Shown: piece by piece, positions 40,301 to 50,852 of the stretch
Layout of the letters: each line of letters opens with the position of its first letter
Position numbering within the stretch: position 1 is the first letter of the stretch
Source: Erythrocercus mccallii
Lineage: Eukaryota; Chordata; Aves; Passeriformes; Dicruridae
Direction: 5' to 3'
DNA length: 64,000 nucleotides
NCBI GenBank assembly: GCA_013397435.1
Contig: VZRG01002359.1
Coordinates: 1 to 64,000 of the forward strand
Position numbers and translations under genes: made by a program
The notes under the pieces: generated by a model
Database searches by the model: none
What the model saw: the letters and a program-made list of their open reading frames with translations, nothing else
What the model was told of the DNA's origin: nothing

Positions 40301-42963
40301 TTTCTCTACTCCTTGAACGTCTGACACGCAACAAAATTGTCTTTACTTAGGACATGCTCATAGTATAACTTTAGTCTTCTGTTGAGGAACAGGTTGTAAA
40401 AGGAACCCACCAATCATCAAGACCACTAAGAAATTACAAACTCCAGCATCAGCAAGCCAGAAAGCATTTAATAAGCAAAAAGCCTTAAGCATAGTGAAAT
40501 CCATCACAGACATCAGCAAAGGAACTAACTGGAGTGGAAGAATATCAATATTCAACAGACAGGCACTTTTAAATACTGTGATGGGAGCTGATGTCATACC
40601 TTTGACGCTTTCTGTCCCGTGAGCGAGACCTTCTCTTGTCCCTGCTGCGCGACCTCTCCCGTCTGCGATCCCGGTCCCGGCTCCTGGAGCGCCTGTCCTC
40701 ACGTTTCCTCTTGTCCGATGGGGAGCGACTCCTGGAACGGCTCCCGGAGCGTCCCCGGGATGCAGAGCGCTTCCGATAATGCCTGCGTGGCACAGTCACC
40801 GTGGGTGAACACCACAACCGTTAAGTTAAACCGTGTTGGTCAGGTGGTCAAGCAAGCAAAAACAAATCCGAATTTCTTGGACTTTTTAAATGTTTAAACT
40901 TTTGCAATCATCTTACCAAATTCATTAATACATGTAATATATGTATAATATCCATAATATGCATATACACTCTTAATGATGCTGAAATCAGAAGGATTAT
41001 GTGGCCATGATTTTCTTTTAGAGTACTATAAGCACATCATGAGAACAGCAGAACATCAAAAACTATTTCTTTTTAGGAAATCCACTGATTTCCATTTTAT
41101 ATATAGGAAATGCTGACGGCTCTTTGAAGCTATCGCAAAATCTTTCTGGCAAACAAAACTGCCCTTTGTTGCTTTTTGTACAATAAATGTTTACCCACGT
41201 AAGGGAGGTAAACTATACCTCTGCTCAGTAGGAAAGCTGTCACACTGGACTTAAAGAAACATAAACCCCTGAGGATGTGACTCAGCTGTGGTCGGTGCCT
41301 TTACCAGGCTGCCATCAACAGAAATTCTGTAATATCAAACATCACAAGAAGCTGTCAGAAGTCAGCAAGGCTTCAGGGGTGTGTGATGGAGATGGGCGAC
41401 TCCGTTCCTCCCCTCATTAATGCTCTTATCCCAACCACACTGTGGGGCAGAGCAGGGCTAGGAATTTTCTAGGAAACTCCTCAGCTGAGTGTAGAAGTCA
41501 GAGAGGGACCTTGACCTGTGACCATTTCCTCTTCCTCCAATTCCAGATATTTGGTCACCGTGCCAGAATAATTCCCTTGCTCACTCTCCTGTGGCTCAGG
41601 ACCCACAGACCCTTTCTCCTAACAAGCCCAGCAGTCATGCTTGAGAAGCAGGAAGAAGCAGAGAAGGCAAGACTTTTAGCCCACCAACTCCTTGTGTCAC
41701 TTCCATGGTAGTATTAAAATAGCTCAGCTCTAAAAATAGCAGTATATTTATATTTAGTCTGTGTTATGTGGTATATGCATGCACTTCGTTAGTACAGTTG
41801 TTTTCTCCTCTATAGTGTGCAATAAAGCCAAAAAGATGATTTCAGGTCATAGAAGCCTCAGTGTGAGGAACATTTCTTCACACCAACCCCAGCACATGCA
41901 GCTCCCACTCATCTCCACCCACCGTTCACTCTCACCCTCTTACCATTTCTTCAGTTTTGAAACTTCTTTGTATGTTAAAACAGAAAACTAATACAAGTTT
42001 AAACCCACTTTTAACATTATTTTTAGCCCAAACAGAAGAACCTTGTAATTTTCAGCAGAGAAACTATACTGTGACAAGCAACGGAGTCCTGCTGGCTGGA
42101 GTGCCAGACCTTGGCTTTCAATTCAGGAGGCTCTAATGGTGCCCTGTAGTGCCCACTGCTGCTCCAGCTCATCGGGAGCTAATTTAGATAGATCTGTGGG
42201 AGTCCCCAGCTCTGCACTAGGTCACTAATTTGAGCCTAAGGTGGTTGTTAAAATTTCAAGTCATCTGTCTCTCGGTGTAATCTCTGTTATGGACCTGGGG
42301 ACTGTTACAGTGTAGTACAACTGCATGCGGGGACTGTCGGGTCAGCTTTAATGTTAAAATCTGATTAAACTACGAGATAGAGGCATATGCCCGACAGCAC
42401 TTGTGAATTGTGGAATGGGTTTAAAGCCCGATAGGTGTGAGCAGCTCCGTATCATCCGGAGCACAGGCTTGGCCCGAGACACACGCAGCAAGGGGCACGT
42501 TACTGCCGAGCTGGTTACAACCCTAATCAGGTCTTTATATCAGCTGTGAGACGGCAAAAGATACGTATTCCTGCATAAACACAAAAGGCACAAGCACAAA
42601 CATCTAAGCCAAGTTAATTCCCCTACGTGGCTAATTATGGCATTTTGGAACAAGCCCGCGAAAGCCGGAGGTGCTCCGGGAGCCGCGAGGTCGGTGCTGG
42701 TGAACCCCCACAACTCGGAACCACCTAGGGACCCTTGGCCCCTCGGCCCTCGCCCGGAACCCCGAGTCCCCGGCCCGGCCCCTCAGGGCCGGCTCCAGGC
42801 CCGGGCCCTGCCGTGGCGGCCTCAGCGCACCCGCCGGCCGGGAGAGCCCGCGCCACCCTGTTTCCCCCACGGCCGCCTCACCGCGCCACGACCCCCGAGC
42901 GCGCCGCGACCCTCGGGCAGGCGAGGCGGCGGCGCCGCGCCCTCACCTGGACTCGCGGCCCAT
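25354..42963 (-). CDS. DDX46: DEAD-box RNA helicase DDX46 (Prp5 orthologue), complete, 23 coding exons
   Basis: Exons in transcript order: 42947-42963, 40600-40782, 40180-40320, 39172-39289, 38839-39004, 38392-38543, 37959-38072, 37195-37360, 36706-36826, 36185-36360, 35659-35780, 34781-34859, 32914-32996, 31950-32114, 31436-31598, 30329-30522, 29696-29833, 28854-29003, 28037 (or 28061)-28234, 27226-27444, 26558-26702, 25865-25938, 25354-25401. All join in frame: 1043 residues, or 1035 with the alternative exon 19 end; human has about 1031. The start has a strong GCCGCCATGG context. An N-terminal RS domain (about residues 6-115) is followed by a charged coiled-coil-like region. The helicase core is intact: PTPIQ (about 399-403), AKTGSGKT (420-427), PTREL, TPGR, DEAD (533-536), SAT (564-566), ARGLD (684-688) and HRAGRTGR (709-716). 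The family protein joins U2 snRNP in the nucleus and acts in branch-site recognition during prespliceosome formation. The intron after exon 20 is GC-AG; the others are GT-AG. Confidence 0.97.
26703..27225 (-). other. DDX46: GC-AG intron of DDX46 (between coding exons 20 and 21)
   Basis: The donor reads CCACAG|GCAAGTAA and the acceptor CACCTTGCAG|ACTGCC. Joining them gives FPQ-TARWKV, matching the family exactly. No GT donor nearby keeps the frame. Apart from the C, the donor is a strong U1 match, as expected for GC-AG introns. Confidence 0.9.
32638..32730 (-). mobile_element. CR1 LINE 3'-end fragment in a DDX46 intron
   Basis: On the + strand GAATCACAGAATGGCTTGGG is followed by TTGGAAGGGACCTTAAACAT and CCATGGCAGGGATACCATCC. 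This is the reverse complement of the CR1 3' terminus. It lies in the intron between coding exons 13 and 14 (32115-32913) and about 180 bases from exon 13, in sense orientation to the gene. Confidence 0.9.
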
Positions 42964-43260
42964 GGCGGCGACGCTCCCGCTACACGGCGGCGGCCATTCC
43001 GCGCCCGCACGGCCAGAGCCCCCAGGGAGCGCCGCCCCTTCCGGGCCGCGCCCCGCGCCGGCGCCCCCGCCCCCCCCGGGCGGGCCCCCCCCCCCGCCGC
43101 GACCCCCCCGCCCCCCCCCCCCCCCCGCCCGCCCCCCCCCCCCGGCCCCGCGCCGGCGCCCCCCGGCGGGCGGAGGGCGCAGCGCCGCCCCGAGCACACG
43201 AAGGAGGCGGCGAGCCCGCCCCGGCCCAGCTGCACGCAGCGCCAAGGAAGCGGGTAACAA
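42640..43260 (-). promoter_or_regulatory. DDX46: CpG-island promoter of DDX46
   Basis: A dense GC/CpG region surrounds the DDX46 start codon at 42963. A GCCGCC-rich 5' leader lies directly upstream and there is no TATA box. A long C/G homopolymer tract occupies 43065-43146. The start site should lie between about 42970 and 43060 if promoter spacing is ordinary; this is inference. Confidence 0.7.
43065..43146. repeat. C/G homopolymer-rich tract, potential G-quadruplex on the minus strand
   Basis: The + strand is almost pure C with runs of 7 to 16, broken by single G or CG steps. The minus strand, which is the sense strand of DDX46, therefore carries many G-runs, far more than the four needed for a G-quadruplex. 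Exact run lengths may be unreliable because of sequencing error. Confidence 0.85.
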
Positions 43261-43267
43261 ACAGGCT

Positions 43268-45042
43268 TTTAATAGAAAACAATCGGTCCGGCAATAAACA
43301 TTAAATAGAATTATGTACACCAACAGAGGTAAGGTAAAAACGGAATAAAAGAGATTGGTTTCTTGGTCAAAGGCCGTTTCTTGATCGCCATTTCTTCATC
43401 GAGATTTCTTAATTAAGCACAAGCCTCTCCTGGTGCTCTTCCCATGCAAGAGTTTTTATGGTGAGGATTAAAAATCCACTGCTTTTTGCAGGTACTGGTA
43501 TAGGGATTTTTCCAATGTACTTGTATTACATTTGGGCATATAAATGGAGAATCAGAACAAGTAATTTTTGAGCAAACTCATTATTTACGTATCTCAACGT
43601 TAACTTAAATTACTGTAATTTCAATTTTCTGAAATTGCTACCTAATATAAATAAACTTAAAGCTGCTGAATCAATATCTGTGCTAACAGACCTAAGTCAG
43701 AATCTTCTGCAGCCCAGCCCAGTACATCTGTAATACAATACTCATTGTAACATAACCAGTTAAAAAAACCGCATGAAAATGGTCAAATCAAAACATAAGG
43801 TTCTTATGTTCAGGGCACAAACATGAATCTAATTTAAAAGTCAGTAATGCGTCACTAAAATTACAGGAGAAAGCTTTAACAGAGAATAATCAGCTGAAAG
43901 CTGGGCCATTTAGAGAGGTACAAACACATCTGCTCCCTAAAAAAATCTCTGCAGGCAAATACCAAGTTAAATACATGGTTTACCATGCTAAAAATGGACG
44001 TCAGCCTATACTACCTGAAAGTCCAAATTTTAAACAGAAAACTACAAGCTGAAAACACTACCAAATTTAGCTTCAACAGAGATTTTTCAGAGATTATCAG
44101 CATTTAAATTGGCTATTTGGAATGACTCTTCCTCTCACTGTGCAAAATTCCTAAGAGATTGAAAACAAAACCGTTTCCCTTGTAAGTTTTACAAACACTA
44201 GAGCGAAGATTTGATATTGCGGGGGGGGTGCCAATATATAAAATTTCTCATGAGATGAACTGTTAACATAAAAGAAAGGTATCAGAAAGCGCAGGCATGA
44301 GCTGCACTTGGATTATGTTGCTGGAAAGTCATAAACAGAGTGATTAGCTCTCTTTCTTCTTACTTTTTGATTAATGACCTTTATAAGCACCAGGACCTTC
44401 TTCTTGTTGGTTTTGCTTAGCTCTTTTCCACAAAAATCATCAAATTAAATTAATTACAATCACAAGTAATGTATAGCAAGCCAAGGATAAGGACAACAAA
44501 GTGGCAAGTTTCACCAACATTCTCCAGAAGCAGCTACTTGGTTCAACATTCTGAACTTGAACATTTGAAGAGAATGTAGGGATTTCTTTTCTTTAGAGCT
44601 TTCTTTAAAAAATGGAAACACCAAAAAATGAGCAGGTCTTGTTAGTTATAGTCATACAGGATATACACATATATATGGTTCTGCTGAAGGGAATTCTCTT
44701 CTTGTTCTGTCTGATAAGAACAAAGGCAGCTTTGTAAATGTTTATGAAGGAGGCTGAGAAGGGCATCATCTAACTAAAGCAAATAAATCATCCACTGACA
44801 CTTGCATCCTAGCCTTCACATTTGTAATACACAGACACAGTATTTAAATAAACTGAACCAACACAACTGGCAATCAGGGACCCTGCTCTCCCTTTCCCAA
44901 AATTACTGGATTTAAGGCCCCTTTCAAGCATTCCAACAGGTAAGAAATTTAATGAAGGTTTAGACCTGCCTGCACAGTCAGATGTTAAAGGAACACAGTC
45001 CAGAAAGCTTTAGTGTAGCTACTGTGTGGAATTCTACAGCCT
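43268..45042 (-). terminator. CAMLG: Probable CAMLG 3' UTR with ATTAAA poly(A) candidate
   Basis: About 1.8 kb of AT-rich noncoding sequence follows the CAMLG stop. A reverse-strand ATTAAA (TTTAAT at 43268-43273) lies at the border of the DDX46 CpG island, about 300 bases upstream of the DDX46 ATG. Earlier weaker signals could also be used. Confidence 0.5.
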
Positions 45043-48000
45043 TCATGGTACTTCAGAGCCAAAAACCAAAGTAAGTTCATGGCAAAAGATGAAAGTAAAG
45101 AAATAGACACAAAGGTCTGTGAAAACATCTCCCATTTTGCTGTAGGTGTCCATGGAGCGACTGATCACTTCTGCAGGGATTCCAGACAGGAGAAGAGCAG
45201 CAGTCAATACCGTCGTTTTCACCTTCTTCTCACACTAAAAGGGAAAGAAAAACCAGTGTCACATTACTTTTTCTAATCAAATTCTGCTTTACATGTCACT
45301 AATGTTGTGCCAATTTCACACTTTCCAAATTCCTTTGCAGGAGTAGCAGGTTTGGATTGATTCTGTCCAGACACACTCCAGGAGTCACAGCACTTATCCT
45401 AGCCACAGATTCCTGCTGTGATGGATCCACCAGAGCCGAGTGAGAGGCTGCTTAACAGCAGATAAAATTTATCAGGGATATTCTGCCTCCTTCACACTAC
45501 TGCTCCCAGCAGGCTGAGATGTGAGGCTGGGCAGCTGCCCCTTCCTGAGTGGGAACGCTCCCAGACAAGGGAAACCTAGGTGTAAGAAGCCAAGCCTGGC
45601 ATCTCCACGGTCAGAATTGGATTAATCTCATCACACTATTCTGCAAAAAACAGAATGCCAGAATGGTTTGAGTGGGAAAGGACCTTAATGCTCATCTCGT
45701 TCTATGCTATGGGCAGCAACACCTTCCACTAGACCAGGTTGCTCAAATCCCCATAAATACTGTTAAGTTTTCCAACAGAAAAAATATTTAGAGTTGAAAA
45801 CCAACTGTTTCTGTTTTAGAACAACTTAATTTGGCACTTATATCCTCTGAACTCAGAAATGCTCCAAAACCTTTTGAAAGCTGTTCTATCCTTAAGATCA
45901 GGAATCCCAAGGATGCAAGTCTGATAGGCAGGAAAAAGTGCCAGTGGCTGAAAATTCTAATAATTTGATATTTGCTGGATATTTCAATTTAATCCAATCT
46001 AAATTAAGCTTTCAAGAATATTTCTGTGTTTCATGGGAGAAAAATGAAGGTTAACAAAGGGATTGACCTTACCCAGGTCTAACTGCAGTAAAAGCAAGTT
46101 GTGGAAGGGAACCACCTTTGAATCCTGAAACTGAAGAACTGATTTTAAGTAGACCAGAAACAAGATCAAGATGATGTAGCAGATGAGCTGGTGCAAATCT
46201 AAGGCTAATTTTACTGTTTTGTGTTGTGACACATGAGCTTAGAATGACTATTATGATATACTTAACTACAAAACAACTGCTGATTTATTCTGATTTTCTA
46301 CAAGAAATCTACAATTCCTTTTAAAATGCAAATTTCCCCTTTTAAGTATGGACTGAACATCATTCAGTCACACTCTGCACCACAGACCTGACAAAATCAT
46401 CAACCTAACAAATGCTTCAGCACAATTACCTGTTGTAAATATATAAAGCAAGTGGTATAGCAAATCTTGCTAATAAGCAGCAAGTTTCACACACAAATAA
46501 ATGTCTCATTTCAAGCTGCCTTTCAAACAAATACCAGCAGTGGAATGCAGAGGCTTTAAAACTCAACGTTCTTCCTCATTTTCTAGCAAACACTCTCCCA
46601 AATTTCATCCAGATATTACATGCAAAATAGCTACTTAGCAAAGCAAATAATAACCAGAGAAGAGCATGGTCTAGAAGAAAAGCAAGTTTCCAGAAGACAT
46701 GAAAGAACTACCCGGATTTCCTGGTCAGATGCTTTTAATTAGGCTACAGCTACACAAGCTGCTAGTCCATGTTTTCACTGCAACTTAAAAAAGACCCTGG
46801 ACTAAATCTGGAAAGATTAAAAACTAGTATAAACTATCAGCACTGGTCATTCAACTCTACAGTTTAAAACAAGGGAAGAATACTTCACATGCATTGGTCC
46901 TAAAACAATACAATCTAAACACAAGTTTAAACTGAAAACACTTCAAATTAATCTAATTCTGAAAAAAAAATTACCTTTGGAAAGTACTTGGACAGTCCCA
47001 TGTAAGCAAGTTGGAGAGTAAGAAATGGTGCAAATATTGACTGAAGGAACAGAAAAAAATATATAAAAATTAACTTGGTCAGAATAGCTAAGAAATACAA
47101 AGATTTAATGCTTCCTAAGTCATAAAAGAAATTTAGTAGGTAAAAATTAATTTGTGGAACAGAGGAACATTGTTAATGAACACTATAAATCTCAGTAGAC
47201 AAGTTACATGTCAAAAATAAGGTTCTGCTCTATAGTCTTTGAGCCTAAAGACCTGAAATGGCAGAAGAGAACAGCAGAGTGTAAAATTGAGCTCAGTGTG
47301 TAAAACTAAATCCAGGGACCCAGGAGCTGGATGGCTGTACCCACCTCACACCTCTGTGCTGTTGTTCTGGCAGGCACTGGGAATACTGAGGAACTACTTC
47401 TCCCAGGCTGACAAATGAGTAGGATCTACTTATCTTGGTACAAGTATTATTCCTAGAATCACAGAATGGTTTGGATTGAAAGTGACCTAAAAAGACATCT
47501 CATTCCAAACCCCTTCTATGGGCAGGGATACTTTTCACAAGACCAGGCTGCTTCAAGCTCCATCCAACCTGGCCTTGGACACTTCCATAGATGGGAACTC
47601 TATTCCTACTCTAGTATTCTTTTGTAGACCCCAAATTAGAGGAGCAGCTGACTCATATCCTCACCAAAATGGGAATAAACCTGCAGGAGACTTAAGCTGC
47701 AACAACTATTCCAGTGCATCTGCTCCTGAAACACAACAGACCAAACATGCTGCTCTCAGTGGTTACACAGTGGCTGTGTTGGGTGCAGATTAATCTCATA
47801 CAATTCATCAATTTTTTTAGGTTTTCTACAATTTTTGGAAATATAAAAAGTGCCTGAAGTTCCCAGCTTGGTTGTTACCGACAGACTTCAGCCCCAGATA
47901 TTTGCCAATAATTTGCAAATATTAGCAAACTAGCAAAGCCCAGCAGGACTGTGCCCCTGAACTCACCAGGTACTTGCACACAAAAGCCCTGACCCCAATG

Positions 48001-49711
48001 GCGAGCAGAGCACATCCCACCAATCTGAAAATGCGGAAAGAGTCAAACTCCTCCGCCGCATTCCCATTCTCTTGGCTTGGCTTCTCACTCATCAGCTGGT
48101 TCCTCAGCTTCAGAGCTTCATCAAACCTGGACAGGTACTGCTCCAAGCCGTGTCTTGGTGGCCGTGGTGCAGCCTCAGAGGGCAGCTCTCCCCTGTGACG
48201 GTGACGGAGCTCGCCTGGCCCCTCGGTGACCAGCTCTGGGGCTTTACCAAACAAGTCCTTGTCCCCTCTGAGCTCTGCCATGCTGCCTGCGTGCTCAGTC
48301 GGGCCTGTCACATTGCACACAGAATCACCAAGCACAATCCGCTTAGAAACTGAAGGAATGGGAAGGGAGTTTGATTTATCTTGCTCGTGCTGAAGCTTTG
48401 ATTCTATATGACTTTCATCACCTAAGGAAGAAAAATAAAAACACAGAGTTATGCATGGCGGGTATGTGGAACACACTTCATCTATACTGGATCAGGATCC
48501 TGGGTCTGTGCTTCCCAAGAGAAATGACAGATTTATGATTTAAGAGGGCACTCTTCACAGAGCAGACACAAGACATAAAGCCATGCAATGCAGGTCAGAA
48601 GTTGAAGCTGTCAGTCTGCAATGGAGAAATTAAAACACTGAACTTCCTTAAGTGACAGCACTGCACGCACAAGCAGAAAGATCCAAATACATGGATTGAT
48701 GTTTTAGAAAGAAAAGACAAAGATTTGCAGAAAGTGAATCAACCAGAAGAGCACTAATACTTGATAAATAAGGAGACAACCGAAGTGCACTTTAGCTTGC
48801 TGTCTACTGTCAGAGGCGGGGCAGTGTTAACCTGCTCTTTATCAAACCCGAAGACCCATCTTACAGAGAGGGAGGTGATGGCAGAGAACAAAAGCCAAAT
48901 CAAGAATGCGTCTGATCCTACCAGAGAGCAAGAACTAACACTTCAGGAGTACTTTTTAGTGTTACATCAGACTGATTCATGGCTTATGGGCATCGTTGTA
49001 AACCAAATTCTGAGAATTCTCTCCTGACAAGACAGCCCACGTGAAGAATGTACAGAGATATAACTGAGCTACGTAGGATATGGATCTGCAAGAAAATTCT
49101 GCATGCCAACCAGAAACATTTATGTCACTATCCAAATGTGAGATAACTTTGCTATAAAAAGCCAGCTATGAAAGGCAGCAGCTACTGACTAAAAACATGG
49201 GGGAGGCTCATGGTTTCTTCAACTAAAAAAAACCTACTTGCATTGAAATAACAGCTTGTATGCTCTCTATCTAGGAACCGTGCCGGGCCCAAGTCGCGAC
49301 CTTCTGACGGCACAGGGATTTTATGGGCGTGTCCCTCGCGGGGCAGGGCAGGTCGTGCTGCTTAAAGCATCCCTCCGAACGAAGGCGACACTGAGGCACC
49401 GGGGAGGCAGCCGGGCCTGTCCCTGCGGGGAACCAGCCGCTCCTGCTCACTAGGGGACCGCGGGCAGCGGTCACGGCCGGAGAGGCCGAGGCGTCACCGC
49501 AGCCCCGGAGCCCTCACACAGCCCCGCCGCACCCGTCACGGGGCTCACCCTTGCCCGCCGCGGGCCGGTGGAAGCCCATGATGCGGTTGATCCGCTCCTC
49601 CGAGTTCATGAGCAGCTTCCTGCGGCGCAGCTCTGCGCGGCGCTGGGACGCCGAGAGCCCCGCGGGGGGCCCCGGCGGTGTGGGCGCCGCTCCCGCACCT
49701 CCGTCCGCCAT
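45043..49711 (-). CDS. CAMLG: Calcium signal-modulating cyclophilin ligand (GET2-type ER receptor), complete
   Basis: Coding exons are 49549-49711, 47967-48421, 46975-47040 and 45043-45234. All introns are GT-AG and the joined frame gives 291 residues (human 296). The conserved N-terminus has SASQRRAELRRRKLLMNSE (about 20-38), the basic helix by which CAML/GET2 proteins contact the TRC40/GET3 ATPase. A variable acidic linker follows, then GLEQYLSRFDEALKLR. Three membrane segments lie at about 186-206, 207-224 and 265-287. The family protein pairs with WRB/GET1 in the ER membrane to insert tail-anchored proteins. The penultimate stretch reads HELTLVFGSEVP, where the human protein as I recall it has HELLDYWGSEVP. 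The start ATG has G at -3 and +4; an in-frame upstream ATG at 49771 would add 20 Pro/Ala/Gly-rich residues and is less likely. Confidence 0.96.
45648..45753 (-). mobile_element. CR1 LINE 3'-end fragment in CAMLG intron 3
   Basis: The + strand shows CAGAATGGTTTGAGTGGGAA, AGGACCTTAATGCTCATCTC, then ACCTTCCACTAGACCAGG. This is the reverse complement of a diverged CR1 3' end. It is in sense orientation to CAMLG. Confidence 0.85.
47456..47610 (-). mobile_element. CR1 LINE 3'-end fragment in CAMLG intron 2
   Basis: The + strand reads AGAATCACAGAATGGTTTGG, then TATGGGCAGGGATAC, AAGACCAGGCTGCTTCAAGC and CCATCCAACCTGGCCTTGGA, matching the reverse complement of CR1. It is in sense orientation to CAMLG. 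Confidence 0.9.
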
Positions 49712-50060
49712 CCCCGGCACCGCAGGCCCGGCACCACGGGCCCGCCCCGCCCAGCGCGCAGGCGCGGGCACCGCCCACCTCCGGCCGCTGAAGGGGGCGC
49801 CGTCATTTTGGGTAGGGGCAGAATAGGGGCGCCACTCTCTGACCGCGCGAGGCCCGCACTAAAGATGGCCGTCCCGGCCTCGGAAGTGACGTCACGGTGC
49901 GGGGGGCAGCGGCGGCAGGTCGGGAAGGGGCGATGGTGGCGCTGAGGGGAGCGGGGTGACGGTGACAGCCCGAGGCAGGGCGGGGGCCGTCCCCGCTGCA
50001 CACACGGGACAGCCCCCGAGCCTGGCACTGCACCGGGACTGATGGTGCACACTGAGGAAA
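49260..50060 (-). promoter_or_regulatory. CAMLG: CpG-island promoter of CAMLG with ETS-CRE element
   Basis: CpG-dense sequence spans exon 1 and about 350 bases upstream. A palindromic CRE, TGACGTCA, lies at 49887-49894 directly joined to an ETS-type CGGAAGTGA starting at 49881. An AAGATGGCCG motif resembling a YY1 site lies at 49862-49871. These are about 150-185 bases upstream of the start codon. No TATA box is seen. Confidence 0.75.
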
Positions 50061-50852
50061 CACCAGCAGACAAGCACCTCTCGAGGACGCCAAAGCTACC
50101 GGCATTATAGAACAGGGAGCATATTGACTTCTTTCCAGTAAGATACAGGTGGCACAATATCCATCGTTATATACACTAAAAGTCCCTTACACCTGTCCTT
50201 GTGTGCCGGGTGATGAAACTGCCACGTTACTCCTCCCTCACCTGAAGGGCCGCATGGCAAAGCACAGGCAAGGCCAAGCACAGCGGGTTCCATCGGCACC
50301 ATTGCCAACAGCCGCACTCCCCGCCCCGAGGCTGCCACAGGAACAGGGCTCGCCTGGGAGCCCGCAATCCCCCAGCCCGGGGCCAGCACAGCGGCCGGCG
50401 GATCCCCAAGCCACAGCAGGAGTGGGGGAGTTCAGCAGCAGCGGGACAGTGTTATACGTATTGGGAAAAAAAACAGAGCTGGCAAGTCCAATTAATATTT
50501 CTACAATATTGAATAAGAGAATCCTGTGTTTAAAACCAATTAAATACAGAAGTCAGACTACCAAGCATTAGCTAGTCTACGATGGGCCAGAGGCAGCAGT
50601 GACAACATCTCAAAAAAATCTGCAAGCATTGAGATGGAATGGCTTTTACAAAAAAGCTGCTGAAATAATGGGATGTTAAATGAAGATACAGGGTTACCTA
50701 AAATAAAATTGATCACCATTCTGGGATGCTGCTGACAATCACTGGCTGGCTCCTGTGACCAACATGGTATTTATCTCAATTGATTAAATACATTATTCTA
50801 TTTCTATTTATAAGAAAGGATTGATGGACTGGCATGAGTTCTTTCAATTAAT
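50061..50852. other. Short intergenic region between CAMLG promoter and SEC24A 3' end
   Basis: About 800 bases. The first half is moderately GC-rich and the rest AT-rich. I see no exon or repeat that I recognise. Confidence 0.5.

Noticed and set aside
42637..43323. Frames of 104-206 residues around the DDX46 promoter
   Set aside because: Pro/Gly/Arg-rich products of homopolymer-rich CpG DNA. They overlap the real DDX46 first exon and have no family resemblance.
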